Shown: positions 54,566-64,000 of the stretch, piece by piece
Position numbering within the stretch: the first letter of the stretch is position 1
How the letters are laid out: every line of letters starts with the position of its first letter
Origin: Favolaschia claudopus
Lineage: Eukaryota > Basidiomycota > Agaricomycetes > Agaricales > Mycenaceae
Reading direction: 5' to 3'
Assembly (NCBI GenBank): GCA_037176885.1
Contig: JAWWNJ010000053.1
Coordinates: forward strand, 1-64,000
DNA: 64,000 bases
Notes under the pieces: generated by a model
What the model was told of the DNA's origin: nothing
Seen by the model: only the letters and a program-made list of their open reading frames with translations
The model's database searches: none
Translations under genes and position numbers: made by a program

Positions 54566-56063
54566 TATCGAAACTTTTGACCTGAGTCGGTTGATGAGGT
54601 CATTGATCAAGGGGAGCGGGTAGCGATTCTTCACGGTCATAGCGTTTAGAGCTCGATAGTCCTATACGAACCGAAGTCCGCCGTCCTTCTTCTCGACGAA
54701 GAAGACGGGTGAGGCCATAGGTGATTTTGACGGTCGAATCCGGCCAGTGCCAAGTCCCTCCTCGATGAAGGCATCAAGTTCCTTCTGTTCGAGAGGCGAG
54801 ATTGGGTAGACCTTGTAGTTCGTGGGCTTAGAGTCCGGCACGAGCTCAATGGCATGGTCCCAGGATCGGCGTTCAGGCAGTGAGTCAAAGGACTCCTTGT
54901 TGAAAACATCGTCAAACTCTCGGGCCCATTCGCAAAAGTCCGAGCGCGCCGGGGCTGAGTTTTTGGCGTAAGCCTCAGCCAGGCGCTGAGAGACGGTGCT
55001 TCCAGCACGGATATCCTTAGAAGGCAGGAACTGGGTGTAGAACACCCGGTCTCCCGGCTCAAGGGGGTCATCCACATCATCCTCGTCATCATCCTCGTAG
55101 TCCGGGAACAGCTCGGGCAGGTCATCGTATTCATCTTCGCCTAAGTCTATGGCACAGATGGACGGAAGGGGACCAAGTCGGAGCTGCCGGAGGATCTCAG
55201 CCGCCAGGCGGGACTCTCGGCGGGCAGCACGAGCCTCCAGGCGAACCTCGGTGCGGCACGTAGAGCACTCGCTGGGGCATCTGCTCATCTTGACCTCTCG
55301 GGTGTCCCAGTCGATCTCCGGATTATGCTTCCGGAGCCCCGAGGATGAGCTTCTGCTTCCCAAGACGGGTAACAGCGAGCTGCATGCGCTCAGAGTGACC
55401 ACGATACTGCAGCACAACGTCCGCCACCTCGCGGAGATGTAGTCGCGGAGGTCTGGGGGGTCGCTGGACGAGGTGATGGCTGCATTGATGGCGGGGTTCT
55501 CCGCGTGCGCCCTATCCCGTTTCGCGCACGGTCTCTTCCACCAGCAGCTCGCTTGCATTCCCTCTTGTGATCGAGTCCACGGAGGCTTCAAATGTCGGAC
55601 ACGGTTCATTCGAATCCGATTTCGAACAGCTTTTCCCACCTGTTTCTGCTCCACCTGTCGCTGTCGCGCCTCCTTCACGGGCGGGGAATGGAAGCCTTGC
55701 TCACCTCCGCGAGCGTCTGTTATTGAAGCCATGGTGGAAAGTATCTGTCCTGTTGCCAGATCTGAGCTGTCGATTGCTTCATGGCCCAAGTCCTCGCATA
55801 TAACCGTCTTTTTTATGTCCAGCCTTCGTCAAACTCCGAGCAAGTTTGCGAGCCTCCGCAGTATACTGGCCGTTCTTCCGAGGATCCCAAACCTGCATTT
55901 GCTGAAGTTCCTGCCGCAGCTGTTTGACCGAAGCTTGAGCACGGGTCGTCTGTTTCTGAGAGGCGCAGAGGCGATTTCGAAGGGCCGTAATCGTGGACTG
56001 TTTGTCTTTCAGGTGAAATTTAAGTTGTGTGATCTGTTCCAAAAGGCAACAGACTGGGAACAA
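54566..56063 (-). pseudogene. Antisense Gypsy pol fragment (unit 2)
   Basis: Copy of 47258-48755, with the same TAG before DYRALNAMT and the same frame changes. Confidence 0.75.
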
Positions 56064-56808
56064 GAGCTTTCTTCCAAGGAGGGCAGTCTGTAAATTCCCA
56101 AAGACTCGTACGATGGAATCAGGATTCTATTTCCCTCAAGCTTGCGATCGGGTACGTAGCATTCCAGTGAACATTTCTATCTTTGGGCTGAGAACATACA
56201 GCACCATTCGGCCTAAAATGGCATGCATTACCAAAAAAAAGGAAATTACCATCAATCCCTCTCTTCAGAGGGCATAACTGCCCATATCATGAGCCTGTCG
56301 TAGGTTTTTGACATTGAAGGGTCACCGGTCAGCTCTAGGTATCTCCCAATTGCCCGGTGAAGAGGTATTTTTCTTCGCAATTGGCTGATTTTGATTACAG
56401 TCACCAAGCCATTTCTGGCTCAAATCTGGAGCAAACAACATGCTTCAAGTACGCCACTGGCCACCTTTCATCCCGCACAATGATATTTAGTATCGAAACT
56501 TCTTCTCCGGGCACATTGGGGGCAAAAGGCATGCAGATCGATGGCAAATTCCTTTTTTGGTAATGCATTTAAATTCGCCGCAATTGTATCAACGAGACGA
56601 AAAAGCAGGCAGAAAAGCGCGTAGAGGCAGACGCGTAAGGTCACACCAGTCACAAATCTCAAAAATCCACTGCGTGTGCCTGTGGTAAATAACACGATGT
56701 CACAGTGCTCTGCTTATCCGGTTACCGAGTGGCCGACGCACCTTAAAACACCGTAAACTCAAACGGCGCCCTGCCGACGTTGCCGAGTAAGCCCACAACT
56801 TCCCCCCA

Positions 56809-58476
56809 ATGAGGCGCAAGCGCAAATCAGTAAGACTTGTCCTCATTTATTCATCAGACTGTTGTCACTAGTAGTCTGCGTGTTCCTCGCAGGTTAAATT
56901 CAAAGAATTGCCCAAGGGCAATACCGAATACGCCCGTGGCCTATTTGGCGACGCCTCCACCTTCAAGTCAATTCCTACTGAACTTCTTTCCCTGATTTTT
57001 GAGTTCGCTGCTGGCGGGAGTCCGCTTCTTCTCCCGTGCTTCAGAGAGCCTCGCGCACCCCGCGTGGCTATACCGGCGCTTCTTAGTCAGGTGTGTCGCC
57101 GATGGCGATATATCGCGATCCAGACACTTTGGCACCGTCTTTCATTTGGATTTGGCTACAGCGGCCGCTATCTTCATTTGCCAGTACCATACAGAGACAA
57201 GCTGGAGCATTGCCTTAATCTGATATCACCATATCGTCTTTTGGATATAGAGTTGCATGCCTGCGAACGCTTGCCTCAAGGCGTTCTACAGAATATTGTG
57301 GTCGAAAATGCTCCGCGACTCCGGTTCTTGCATGTTGAGCTAGACGAAGAAGGCACAGAAATTTTCATGCGTCTTCCACACCACATGTTTCCCGTCCTCA
57401 AAGATCTCAGCATTCATTTCGTTGGCCAAAAGTTCACCCTCTTCCTCGAGGGCAGTGCCGACGATTTCACGCCAATTGCACAGCTGGCCCCGGGTCTTAC
57501 GAGGTTTGGGTTTAGTGCCCAGGCACTCTTTCATCCCCTTTCCCTCGGCGTCAACCTTGGTCAATTGCAGTCGTTGAGTCTGGACATGCGGGTGCAGCAA
57601 AACCAATTCTTTGAAGATATCCTTCCTTTGCTTTCTGGAACTCTTCAGAGCTTTACGTTAAAGCTCTTTGCAAAAGGTGAGGCTCATGATGATTCAAATC
57701 CATTACAGGTCTGACCCCGTGTCCAGGTCTGCAGTCGTCATCGGACCTTTCCCGGAAAGCATATAGCATCATAAATTTCAGATGCCTCAGCGAGCTTCGA
57801 TTGACATTTCCCACATACATGGCCTTAACTCAATTTTTCCTTCAAGTCAAACTCCCAGCCCTCAAAGATCTGTCTCTCACAGCTGCCTTTTGTTACACCC
57901 CAAACGAGGCCTATAGTTCGCTCTTCCATTACACCCTGCTCAGCGCATTTCGCGGTTTTGATATCCAGCTCAATTCATTGGAGCTATCAAGAATTTTAGA
58001 GTTGACCAATGGGTACTTGATGAGCTTGTTGGTTAACCACGGCACACGCCTGACATCTCTGAACATCACCGGGTGTACCGGCAACGGAACGAAGGAGCTA
58101 TTTCAATCTGAAGACATCACACTTCTTCCCAAGCTGACAGCGTTGATTAGAAGAAACCCTTTTCCGCCCACTCGTGCGGTTCATCATGAGACGCACCGAC
58201 CGTGCCTGGGATGGACCATCCCGTGTCAAGGAAGTCCGCCTATCAACCAGTAGTCACCTTCAATACAACAGAGCATACGCGCACTACGGAAATGAGCTTA
58301 TTTTAGCAGCAAAGGCATGGCGGGAGGTGGGTGTTGATGTCTTTCTCTCCTGTGTCAATGGCTGCACGGCATGGGACTGGGTCTTCATGAGCGACAATTA
58401 CCAGAAGAACTCAGATAAGACCTCGGATGGGGTGCAGGTACCGCGGGGCCGAGAGCACGACTATGGAGTACTTTGA
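56809..58476 (+). pseudogene. F-box / LRR-type protein gene (unit 2), frameshifted
   Basis: Copy of 49501-51168: exon 1 56809-56829, exon 2 56893-57676, exon 3 from 57727. The frame change after LTALI is present here too, so the break predates the duplication, unless the gene has a tiny unrecognised intron there. Both copies have the same upstream 745 bp, so they should share regulation. Confidence 0.75.
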
Positions 58477-59056
58477 GAATAGACCTCTATATACACTAAC
58501 TCGGCAAAAAAAATGTCCGATGGGTTTTTTGTCCGTATTGCGGTGTTACTAAATACCTGTATTTGAGAGCAAACAACTTCTGAGCGTGCACACGATACTG
58601 AGACCAATTGGTATGCTACCTCGCCGCCGTGCAATCCCTTGATCCGCCATCAAATGAGCAGAATTCCCAAATAGCCAGATTTTCAATTTGAGTAGGGATT
58701 TTTTCTGACAATATCTGAGTGTGCAGGATGAAAATTCCCACGGCCTTCTGGCTATAAACCACTGCGGCGCTACTCACCCTGGCTTATATTCAGAGGATAG
58801 CTAGTCTATATACCATGCATATGTACTCCCTGTAGCTCTGAAATGAATTTTTGATACCCAGGCAGCGAGAGAAACCCCGAAAGCGAATACAAATCAATTT
58901 GGCCGGCTTTCGCCGGCGGCCTACCGAATCTCAGTCATTTTCAAAGCTCTTACCTCGGTCGAAGTTGGAGAAATGTACCTTCGAAGAATTCAAGATTTTA
59001 CATGTAGTCGCGAAAAACGCGTCGTGGGATGTGAAATCGAAGGCGTGGAATTCATA

Positions 59057-59332
59057 CAGCTGTTTTACGGTTTTTGTCCGGTTTTTGATGGAGTGGGGCT
59101 CTTCAAAAGTTGTTTACCTGTGATTGCTTGTGCATACCCTCGCCGAGGAGCCGGAGGCAGTTCAACCGCTCCACCGCAGCCCCACTGCATTCACTAGTGG
59201 AGCAAAATGGCTGGAAATAGCCCAATCTGAGGTCAGAGTGGAGCCATACGGTGACTCAGAGGCATACAGGTGTAAACAAGAAACGAAATGCCCCACTCGA
59301 TCAAAAACCGGACAAAAACCGTAAAACAGCTG
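59057..59332. mobile_element. 276-bp TA MITE spanning the duplication border
   Basis: The 33-bp perfect TIRs begin CAGCTGTTTTACGGTTTTTG and are inverted on the right (59300-59332). TA flanks both sides (59055-59056 and 59333-59334). Unit 2 ends at 59296, just before the right TIR, so unit 1 carries the same element without its right end. Confidence 0.8.
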
Positions 59333-59340
59333 TAGCCAGG

Positions 59341-59730
59341 CTGCTGCCGGGAGCTGAGTTGGAGCTGAACTCGAGTTGATTGCCCATCAGCTCGCTGTCA
59401 GCTCGAGTTGACCGGAGCTGGCTCAGAGCTGATACCGGATATGGGAATCTAGTGTCCCAGGGTTCATCTTTCCACCCAAAGGGCAAAATCTTAGGGGAGA
59501 ATGGACCAAATTTTTATGTGGAAGGGTTTCCTTCTCTTCAAGCTCAAACTGCTTTTTATACGTCGAAAACGGCCAAGAAACGGCCAATACAGAAACTGGG
59601 GAGGGAGTGTGATGTCACTCAGTTACACCACCAGAAATGTCACGTCGTCCGCTTTGGGTGACGAGGGTGGAGTCGAGGCGAGCTGGCATCACCTCGAGGT
59701 GCCGCTTTTGGGAAGGGGTCGAGTTGGAGT
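59341..59730 (-). mobile_element. Internally deleted hAT derivative (minus strand)
   Basis: The left part (CTGCTGCCGGGAGCTGAGTT...GATTGCCCATCAGCTCGCT) matches the 3' terminal region of the hAT element. The right part (GAGGCGAGCTGGCATCACC...TCGAGTTGGAG) is the inverse of its 5' terminal region at about 17665-17740. The 150 bp between is unrelated to the transposase. The 5' terminal repeat itself is cut off where the next hAT copy begins. Confidence 0.6.
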
Positions 59731-60882
59731 TAGTGCTGCCGGGAGCTGAGTTGGAGCTGAGCTCGAGGTGATTGCCCATCAGCTCGCTCGAGCTCGGAGT
59801 TGGGCCGAGGCAGCTCGGAGCTGACATCCATAAATGGAAGTTTCCGTCCCACGGTTCCCCGTCTCCTCGTTTTGAGCTGCATTGCACTGTTTTGACCTCG
59901 TATGCACCTCTAAAATGTGCTACAATTCTCCAATAAGTACAATAAACATATGCACAATAAAAGACTATACAGTTTATGAGTAAATTATGGAACAATACAA
60001 AGCACAATGATTATATAAGTGAATACAACGCAAAAATCAAACGGGCGAAGCCCAGGAAGATTCAAGCTCTTGAGTACGCACTGCCGCAATCAACCTTTCT
60101 GCTACATCAGGGTCAATATCAACAACAGACAGATCTTCCTCAGTTACGACGAAGTCCTCGCAAAATTTGATGCGATCCTGTCGATAAATAAATTTGAGAA
60201 TCTGGAGCATTTCCATCATCTCGGGGGAGAGACTGTTGCGTAGGGAGGCATCTGTGTCCTTGCTGGAAGAGAAAACACGCTCGCATGGTACCGCAGAAGC
60301 CTGAACAGGCAATACATCAAGCGCCACGCGAAATAGGTAACGGAACCGATATTGACGAGCCTGCAACATTTTTCAGACCAACATTGTATAAGAACATACT
60401 TAAACTCACCTCCCAGTAGCGGAGCAAGTCAAGGTCCTCATACTCTGGGTCCGAGCCTCCCAGCAAACCCTCCTTCTCATAGGCGCTCTGCCTCTACTTG
60501 CTCTTCCTCCGAAAGCGGCTGCGGACTTTGAGTACTCGGTGGGGATTCGATGTCGGAAGCAGACAGCTCTTTTACAAGAGCACCAAGCTTCGCAAACCCA
60601 GATTTCTGGGCACGAGCGGCATGGGATGCAGACGGCGTGTGAACAGCGCGGCGGCTGGCGGTCGAAGCTATGTGCACAGTGCTCGGAGAGTTCTGGTGAG
60701 CGCGGAACTCCCGGCGGTACTCCAGCATCTTGGGAGTTTGTCAGTAGCGCAGTATAATGTGAAAGTTGGGACGCACCGCTGCACGAATCCAGGTTCTGGC
60801 TTCTTCAGCATCTGATGAAGACCAGTTGTCCCTTAGCCACTGGAGTTTTGTCGTCGGATTTAGAACTGAAAGTTGATCCCTT
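59731..60882 (-). pseudogene. hAT transposase, 5'-truncated second copy
   Basis: Near-identical inverse of 24637-25793. It starts with the hAT 3' terminus TAGTGCTGCCGGGAGCTGAG and includes the last three exons. The C terminus is intact here (RIKFCEDFVVTEEDLSVVD ... ending SSWASPV), showing that the plus-strand copy at 25346 gained a base. It lacks a 12-bp GAGGATCTTATA-type insertion near the end that the plus copy has. The frame change after EEEQVEAERL is shared. Homology stops at about 60882, close to the 3' end of an intron (AACTTTCAG), so BED finger and catalytic core are missing. Confidence 0.8.
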
Positions 60883-61319
60883 GTTTTGGGCCTTGCTCGC
60901 AAGTCATGGCCCTGTCGAGCTCTGGGCAAGTAGCAGCTGAGTCTTGATCCTCAGTTCTGTTAACCCCCTGTTTTTTCCTGGTGTTCTTTGGGTGGCGGAA
61001 GCGAAAATCGGATTCGGCTGAAGTGGAGCTGGTGACGGGAAGCAAAACAAAGGTAAGCACAAACGAACGAGCACCACTTGATCAAAACCCGTATATTGTT
61101 GAATTTCCAAAACGGCTGTAGTGAATACCGAGCGGAGGTTTAACACACGTGATGATCGGCCCGGCTGAACCGCTGTCTACTCGGTGTGACCAAAAGTAAT
61201 CGGAATCAGAAATTGCGTGTTTTCAACCAGATTTTGTGGGTGACTGCTGGGCAAATTGGCCCAGTATTAATAATAAAGTTCCATTTTTATAGTAACTGGA
61301 CGCCGTTTACGGCGTATGA
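60883..61319. other. No gene recognised
   Basis: Sequence beyond the hAT truncation point. It contains short overlapping frames only. Confidence 0.35.
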
Positions 61320-61770
61320 TGCTACTCTAAACATGAGATTCTACTATTGATTGCATTTATATGGGTGGGAGTGGTTTTCATGGGTTCAGTAGGAGTAATC
61401 CCGGGGGTGAGGGAGAGCAGGGAATTTGTGAATACGTGAGGGGTGTGGGAGCAAGAGGAAGGGGCAGGGATTGGCATTGGGGGAATTAATCCGTGGGGAA
61501 AAACGGCCCCGATGCATGGTGCTCGGCCGCGATGCGTCGAAGAATCGACTGACGGACGGGACATGCAGGATCGGTGGATCGGTGCTGCCCGCCGCATCCC
61601 CGGAGGGCGCATTTGAGCACGATATGGGTGCATCCAGAAGAATTGGCACGACAGGGAGTCTTGTGGGGGCAGCGGCAGTTCGAAGTGGGGTGGTCAGAAG
61701 CGCAGGTGCCGCAAACAGAATTGACAGGGTACAACAGGCTGTATTGTTGTGAGTATGCCTGAGTCGCCGC
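61320..61770 (-). pseudogene. Zinc-knuckle (LINE ORF1-like) fragment
   Basis: A minus-strand frame (about 61770-61486) encodes CGTCASDHPTSNC (C-x2-C-x3-H-x4-C) followed by CPHKTPC and CTHIVLKCALRGCGGQH...C, a cluster typical of the C-terminal end of LINE Gag-like ORF1. It differs in sequence from the ORF1 at 14 kb and so belongs to another element. It is short, with no RT following, and the frame stops at 61486. Confidence 0.5.
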
Positions 61771-62235
61771 TCGTTCGGTGAGATGGGGTCCCAGCGTTGA
61801 GCAGCGAGCACAGGGAGAGGAGAAAGACGGGGGAAGGTGGGGGCGGACCTCACATCAATGATCAACACTGTTGATCGTTGCCTCGCCCTCCCGCAGCGTC
61901 TCACCCCGCCAATGCTCCGCGACGAGACCGCGCTTACAGTTACTGCACCAATTCAAACTTTTCTACCTGCGCAAAAAAGTATACTGCTCCAATAAACCTG
62001 AGTTCATTGAGGGATTCTCGGCATCGCCAAATTGCCGTGAGCCACGAATATCCTACAGTAGCAGGTAGGTCAAATTCATGGCCAGATACCAAGTCAATAT
62101 CATATCGAAAGGCCTTACTTGAGGAACATCAAGCTGATATGCGATTTCAGCCAGGTGACCGCGTCAAAAGGCGTGATCAGACCCATCATGCCGGATGATC
62201 TGCATCAAGGCATATCAAAAATCCCCGGTTTTGGT
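61771..62235. other. No gene recognised
   Basis: Presumed 5' flank of the following gene. No clear promoter element. Confidence 0.3.
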
Positions 62236-63990
62236 GATGGATTCTCGACCTTTAACATACAACTACTTTAACCCCAGCGCCTTGTATCCGTCTTCTCAGC
62301 TTCCGAATCAATCTTCAAACTTCGGGTCCAACTTGAACTTCAATCCACCATTCCTCCCCCAACCGACAGATGACTTGTAGCTCAACCTCGGATGGAGCTC
62401 CAACTTACAACTCTTTTTTTCGAAGTCTTCGACCTCCTTCCCCTCCTAAGGCTCCAGATTCATATAGTACCTTTTGGTCTGCGCAAGAGAAAGCTGCGGC
62501 GCCCGCCGAGACCCTCTCAGCTTCATCTATCGATCGCATTTTGAATCAGCCACCGCCTTCAGGGCATGCGATGTTCTCTGCATCGCCGCAGAAAAGAACT
62601 CGCATATCCTCCTTAGCCGACTTCTCCGCAATGACCAATCGCTTGAAGTCGTTCGGGCAATTCCAAAGTTCGGATAACTTTTCATTGCGCTTTGCGACAC
62701 CATCCAAGGAGGCCGACGACAATGCAGCATCCTCTGTCGATATGTCGGATGTACCATTCGATAACCTAGATGCTTCTCCCCATCAATCTATCCCTCCTTC
62801 GGCGAAACGGAAGTAGCGCGCCTCGGTACCAACCGATACACCAAGTCCATAGGGTCAACCCCCTAAACGAACGAAACCCGCGTTGACCTTGGAGCAAAAA
62901 CTAGATAAATTATTTGATTTCCTGAAGAACGAGTTGGACTGGACCCTTGGCGAGACACTCCATCATATATTCTTTCATATCGACGACAACCATCGCTCTC
63001 GACGCCACGGCATAATTGTCGAATCCTACCTGGCTGGAAAGGGATTGTACACTGTCTCTGGGATTCTCGACGCTTGGCTCAAAAGTCCTGATGGGCGAGG
63101 CCATACCCATTTGCCGTTGTTTGATACCAATACTGCGTATTTGGATATTCGACCCGTCCGGCAAGCCTTGACCGGATTTGCCGCGCAAATCTGCGCCGAA
63201 CAGCTCGAACAGGAGGCTAGACAGGTCGTAAAGCCTGCGGGTGGGCTCCGGGCAGTAATTGAAGCCGATGAAGACGGAGTATTAGACGACGTTCATGTCG
63301 AATGGAATGATCTTCGTTCCGTGATCCAAGATGCGACACGTCGAATTCGAGAAACTCAGCCGCTTGCCGTTCATTTCCTGGCGACGATTGCTGAGCCCAA
63401 ACCTCGCATTCGCAATGGTACTATGACAATTCGAAAATCTCGTCCCAGAGAGAACGTGACTCTTGATTTATTGGACATTTCGTTACGGGAAGTTGAGCAT
63501 TTGTTTAGGTTGTGATCAACGCGCTTGCCAGCCTCGACTATTGCAAGAATGATCAGGCGCGGCTCCTTCCTTTGGCGCGGGGGATTCTGTATCTATCATC
63601 CAATGTCCCCGTCGAAATCATAGCGCACGGCTGTCGACTCGGCAACATGCCTGCTGTCAACACTATCAAAAGAGCACTATAACGCTTTTCTGCCCAAAAG
63701 GCTCTCGCCATGCGTAAACGCGGCCGAGATATTACTGTTACCATTCATCCAGATGGACGCATCATGGTGCAGGCAAAGGGTATCAATTTTGACAATGTGC
63801 AGCACTTCAACCGACAGCGAGATGCCCGAATGGGCCGAGAAAACATTATGGTCATCGGTGTGGCGGGCTACTTCTAGTAGTTCTACGAATTCACGGTTGA
63901 ACTTGCTGCGCTCGATCTTCTGGACAAACGAAAACGGATTTCCACCAGTCGACGTCCTCAGATCACGGTTGATGATCTGCTCGGTATGAT
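62236..63990 (+). pseudogene. DUF6589-like protein gene, several stops, runs off the window
   Basis: Begins at MDSRPLTYNYF (62236) with a Ser/Pro/Asn-rich N terminus. A frame change near 62380 leads into SSTSDGAPTYNSFFRSLRPP and on to SAKRK, where TAG occurs at 62814; a second TAG follows at about 62850 in the same frame, after which LTLEQKLDKLFDFLKNELDW reads on (62883-63515). Recognisable segments are IVESYLAGKGLYTVSGILDAW and VRQALTGFAAQICAEQLEQEA. Beyond 63513, in another frame, come NVPVEIIAHGCRLGNMPAVN and FDNVQHFNRQRDARMGRENI, then TAG TAG at about 63874 and DLLDKRKRIS...TVDDLLGMID to the edge. From memory this matches the front part of agaricomycete DUF6589-type proteins, often found among transposons; function unknown. 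Confidence 0.55.
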
Positions 63991-64000
63991 TGACCAGCCG

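Larger units (their letters stand above)
51999..59296. repeat. Tandem duplication, unit 2 (7,298 bp)
   Basis: Direct copy of 44692-51998 with an extra A near 52772 and lacking one 11-bp GGTTTTTGTCC unit near 59080. The junction shares GAAATGCCCCAC with the right border of unit 2. Such high identity means the duplication is very recent, or that it is an assembly artefact. Confidence 0.9.

Noticed and set aside
1..64000. CRISPR array, bacterial operons, riboswitches, replication origin
   Set aside because: The repeats are degenerate, palindromic and transposon-associated, and introns and chromodomain retroelements show eukaryotic nuclear DNA.

Overview
The window looks like a transposon-rich, gene-poor stretch of a filamentous basidiomycete genome, most likely an agaricomycete. 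Three things point there: short (about 50-65 bp) GT-AG introns, a chromodomain Ty3/Gypsy polyprotein of the type common in Agaricomycetes, and fragments resembling agaricomycete-enriched families (DUF6532-like, DUF6589-like, F-box/LRR). Family names are recognised from the translations by eye; no search was run. I see no rRNA, CRISPR array or bacterial-type operon. Almost everything is a mobile element, often nested two to four deep, and nearly every coding region is broken.

Layout. 1-6.3 kb: a degenerate tandem hairpin repeat, then a large non-autonomous DNA transposon (element A) with short palindromic repeats near both ends and a 684-bp foldback element inside. 6.4-10.6 kb: a hAT-type MITE, a CACTG-ended element, a TA-flanked MITE and a decayed Cys-rich retroelement fragment. 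11.2-12.1 kb: a Copia-type protease fragment joined to a coiled coil. 13.45-16.6 kb: a TIR element carrying a LINE ORF1 (three zinc knuckles), plus two further insertions. 17.5-25.8 kb: a hAT transposon whose 5' end is split by a 4.57-kb CACTG-ended element (B); its nine-exon transposase gene is nearly complete but frameshifted. 25.85-36.4 kb: three overlapping fragments of one intron-bearing gene, a 1.29-kb Tc1/mariner-sized element, a DUF6532-like gene, two arrays of GTTG-rich repeats facing each other, and a GC-rich palindromic island. 36.9-42.3 kb: a Gypsy polyprotein (RT, RNase H, integrase, chromodomain) broken by at least three MITEs, one 405-bp insertion, frameshifts and a stop codon.

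44.69-59.30 kb: a 7.3-kb segment present twice in direct tandem, nearly identical. I noticed two indels between the copies. Each copy holds a TIR element with a nested MITE, a possible Helitron 3' end, a hAT-like element with another MITE inside, an antisense Gypsy fragment and an F-box/LRR gene with the same frameshift in both copies. 59.3-64.0 kb: a MITE whose end sits at the duplication breakpoint, a hAT deletion derivative, a 5'-truncated antisense second copy of the 22.6-kb hAT transposase gene, a LINE ORF1-like zinc-knuckle remnant and a DUF6589-like gene with several TAG stops that runs off the window.

Working together: no pathway is visible. The relations are parasitic. Non-autonomous elements (A, B, the 7.5-kb element and the MITEs) carry only ends and would need transposases from elsewhere. 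Comparing copies inside the window gives several empty or filled sites and one possible excision footprint, so the order of some insertions can be read directly.
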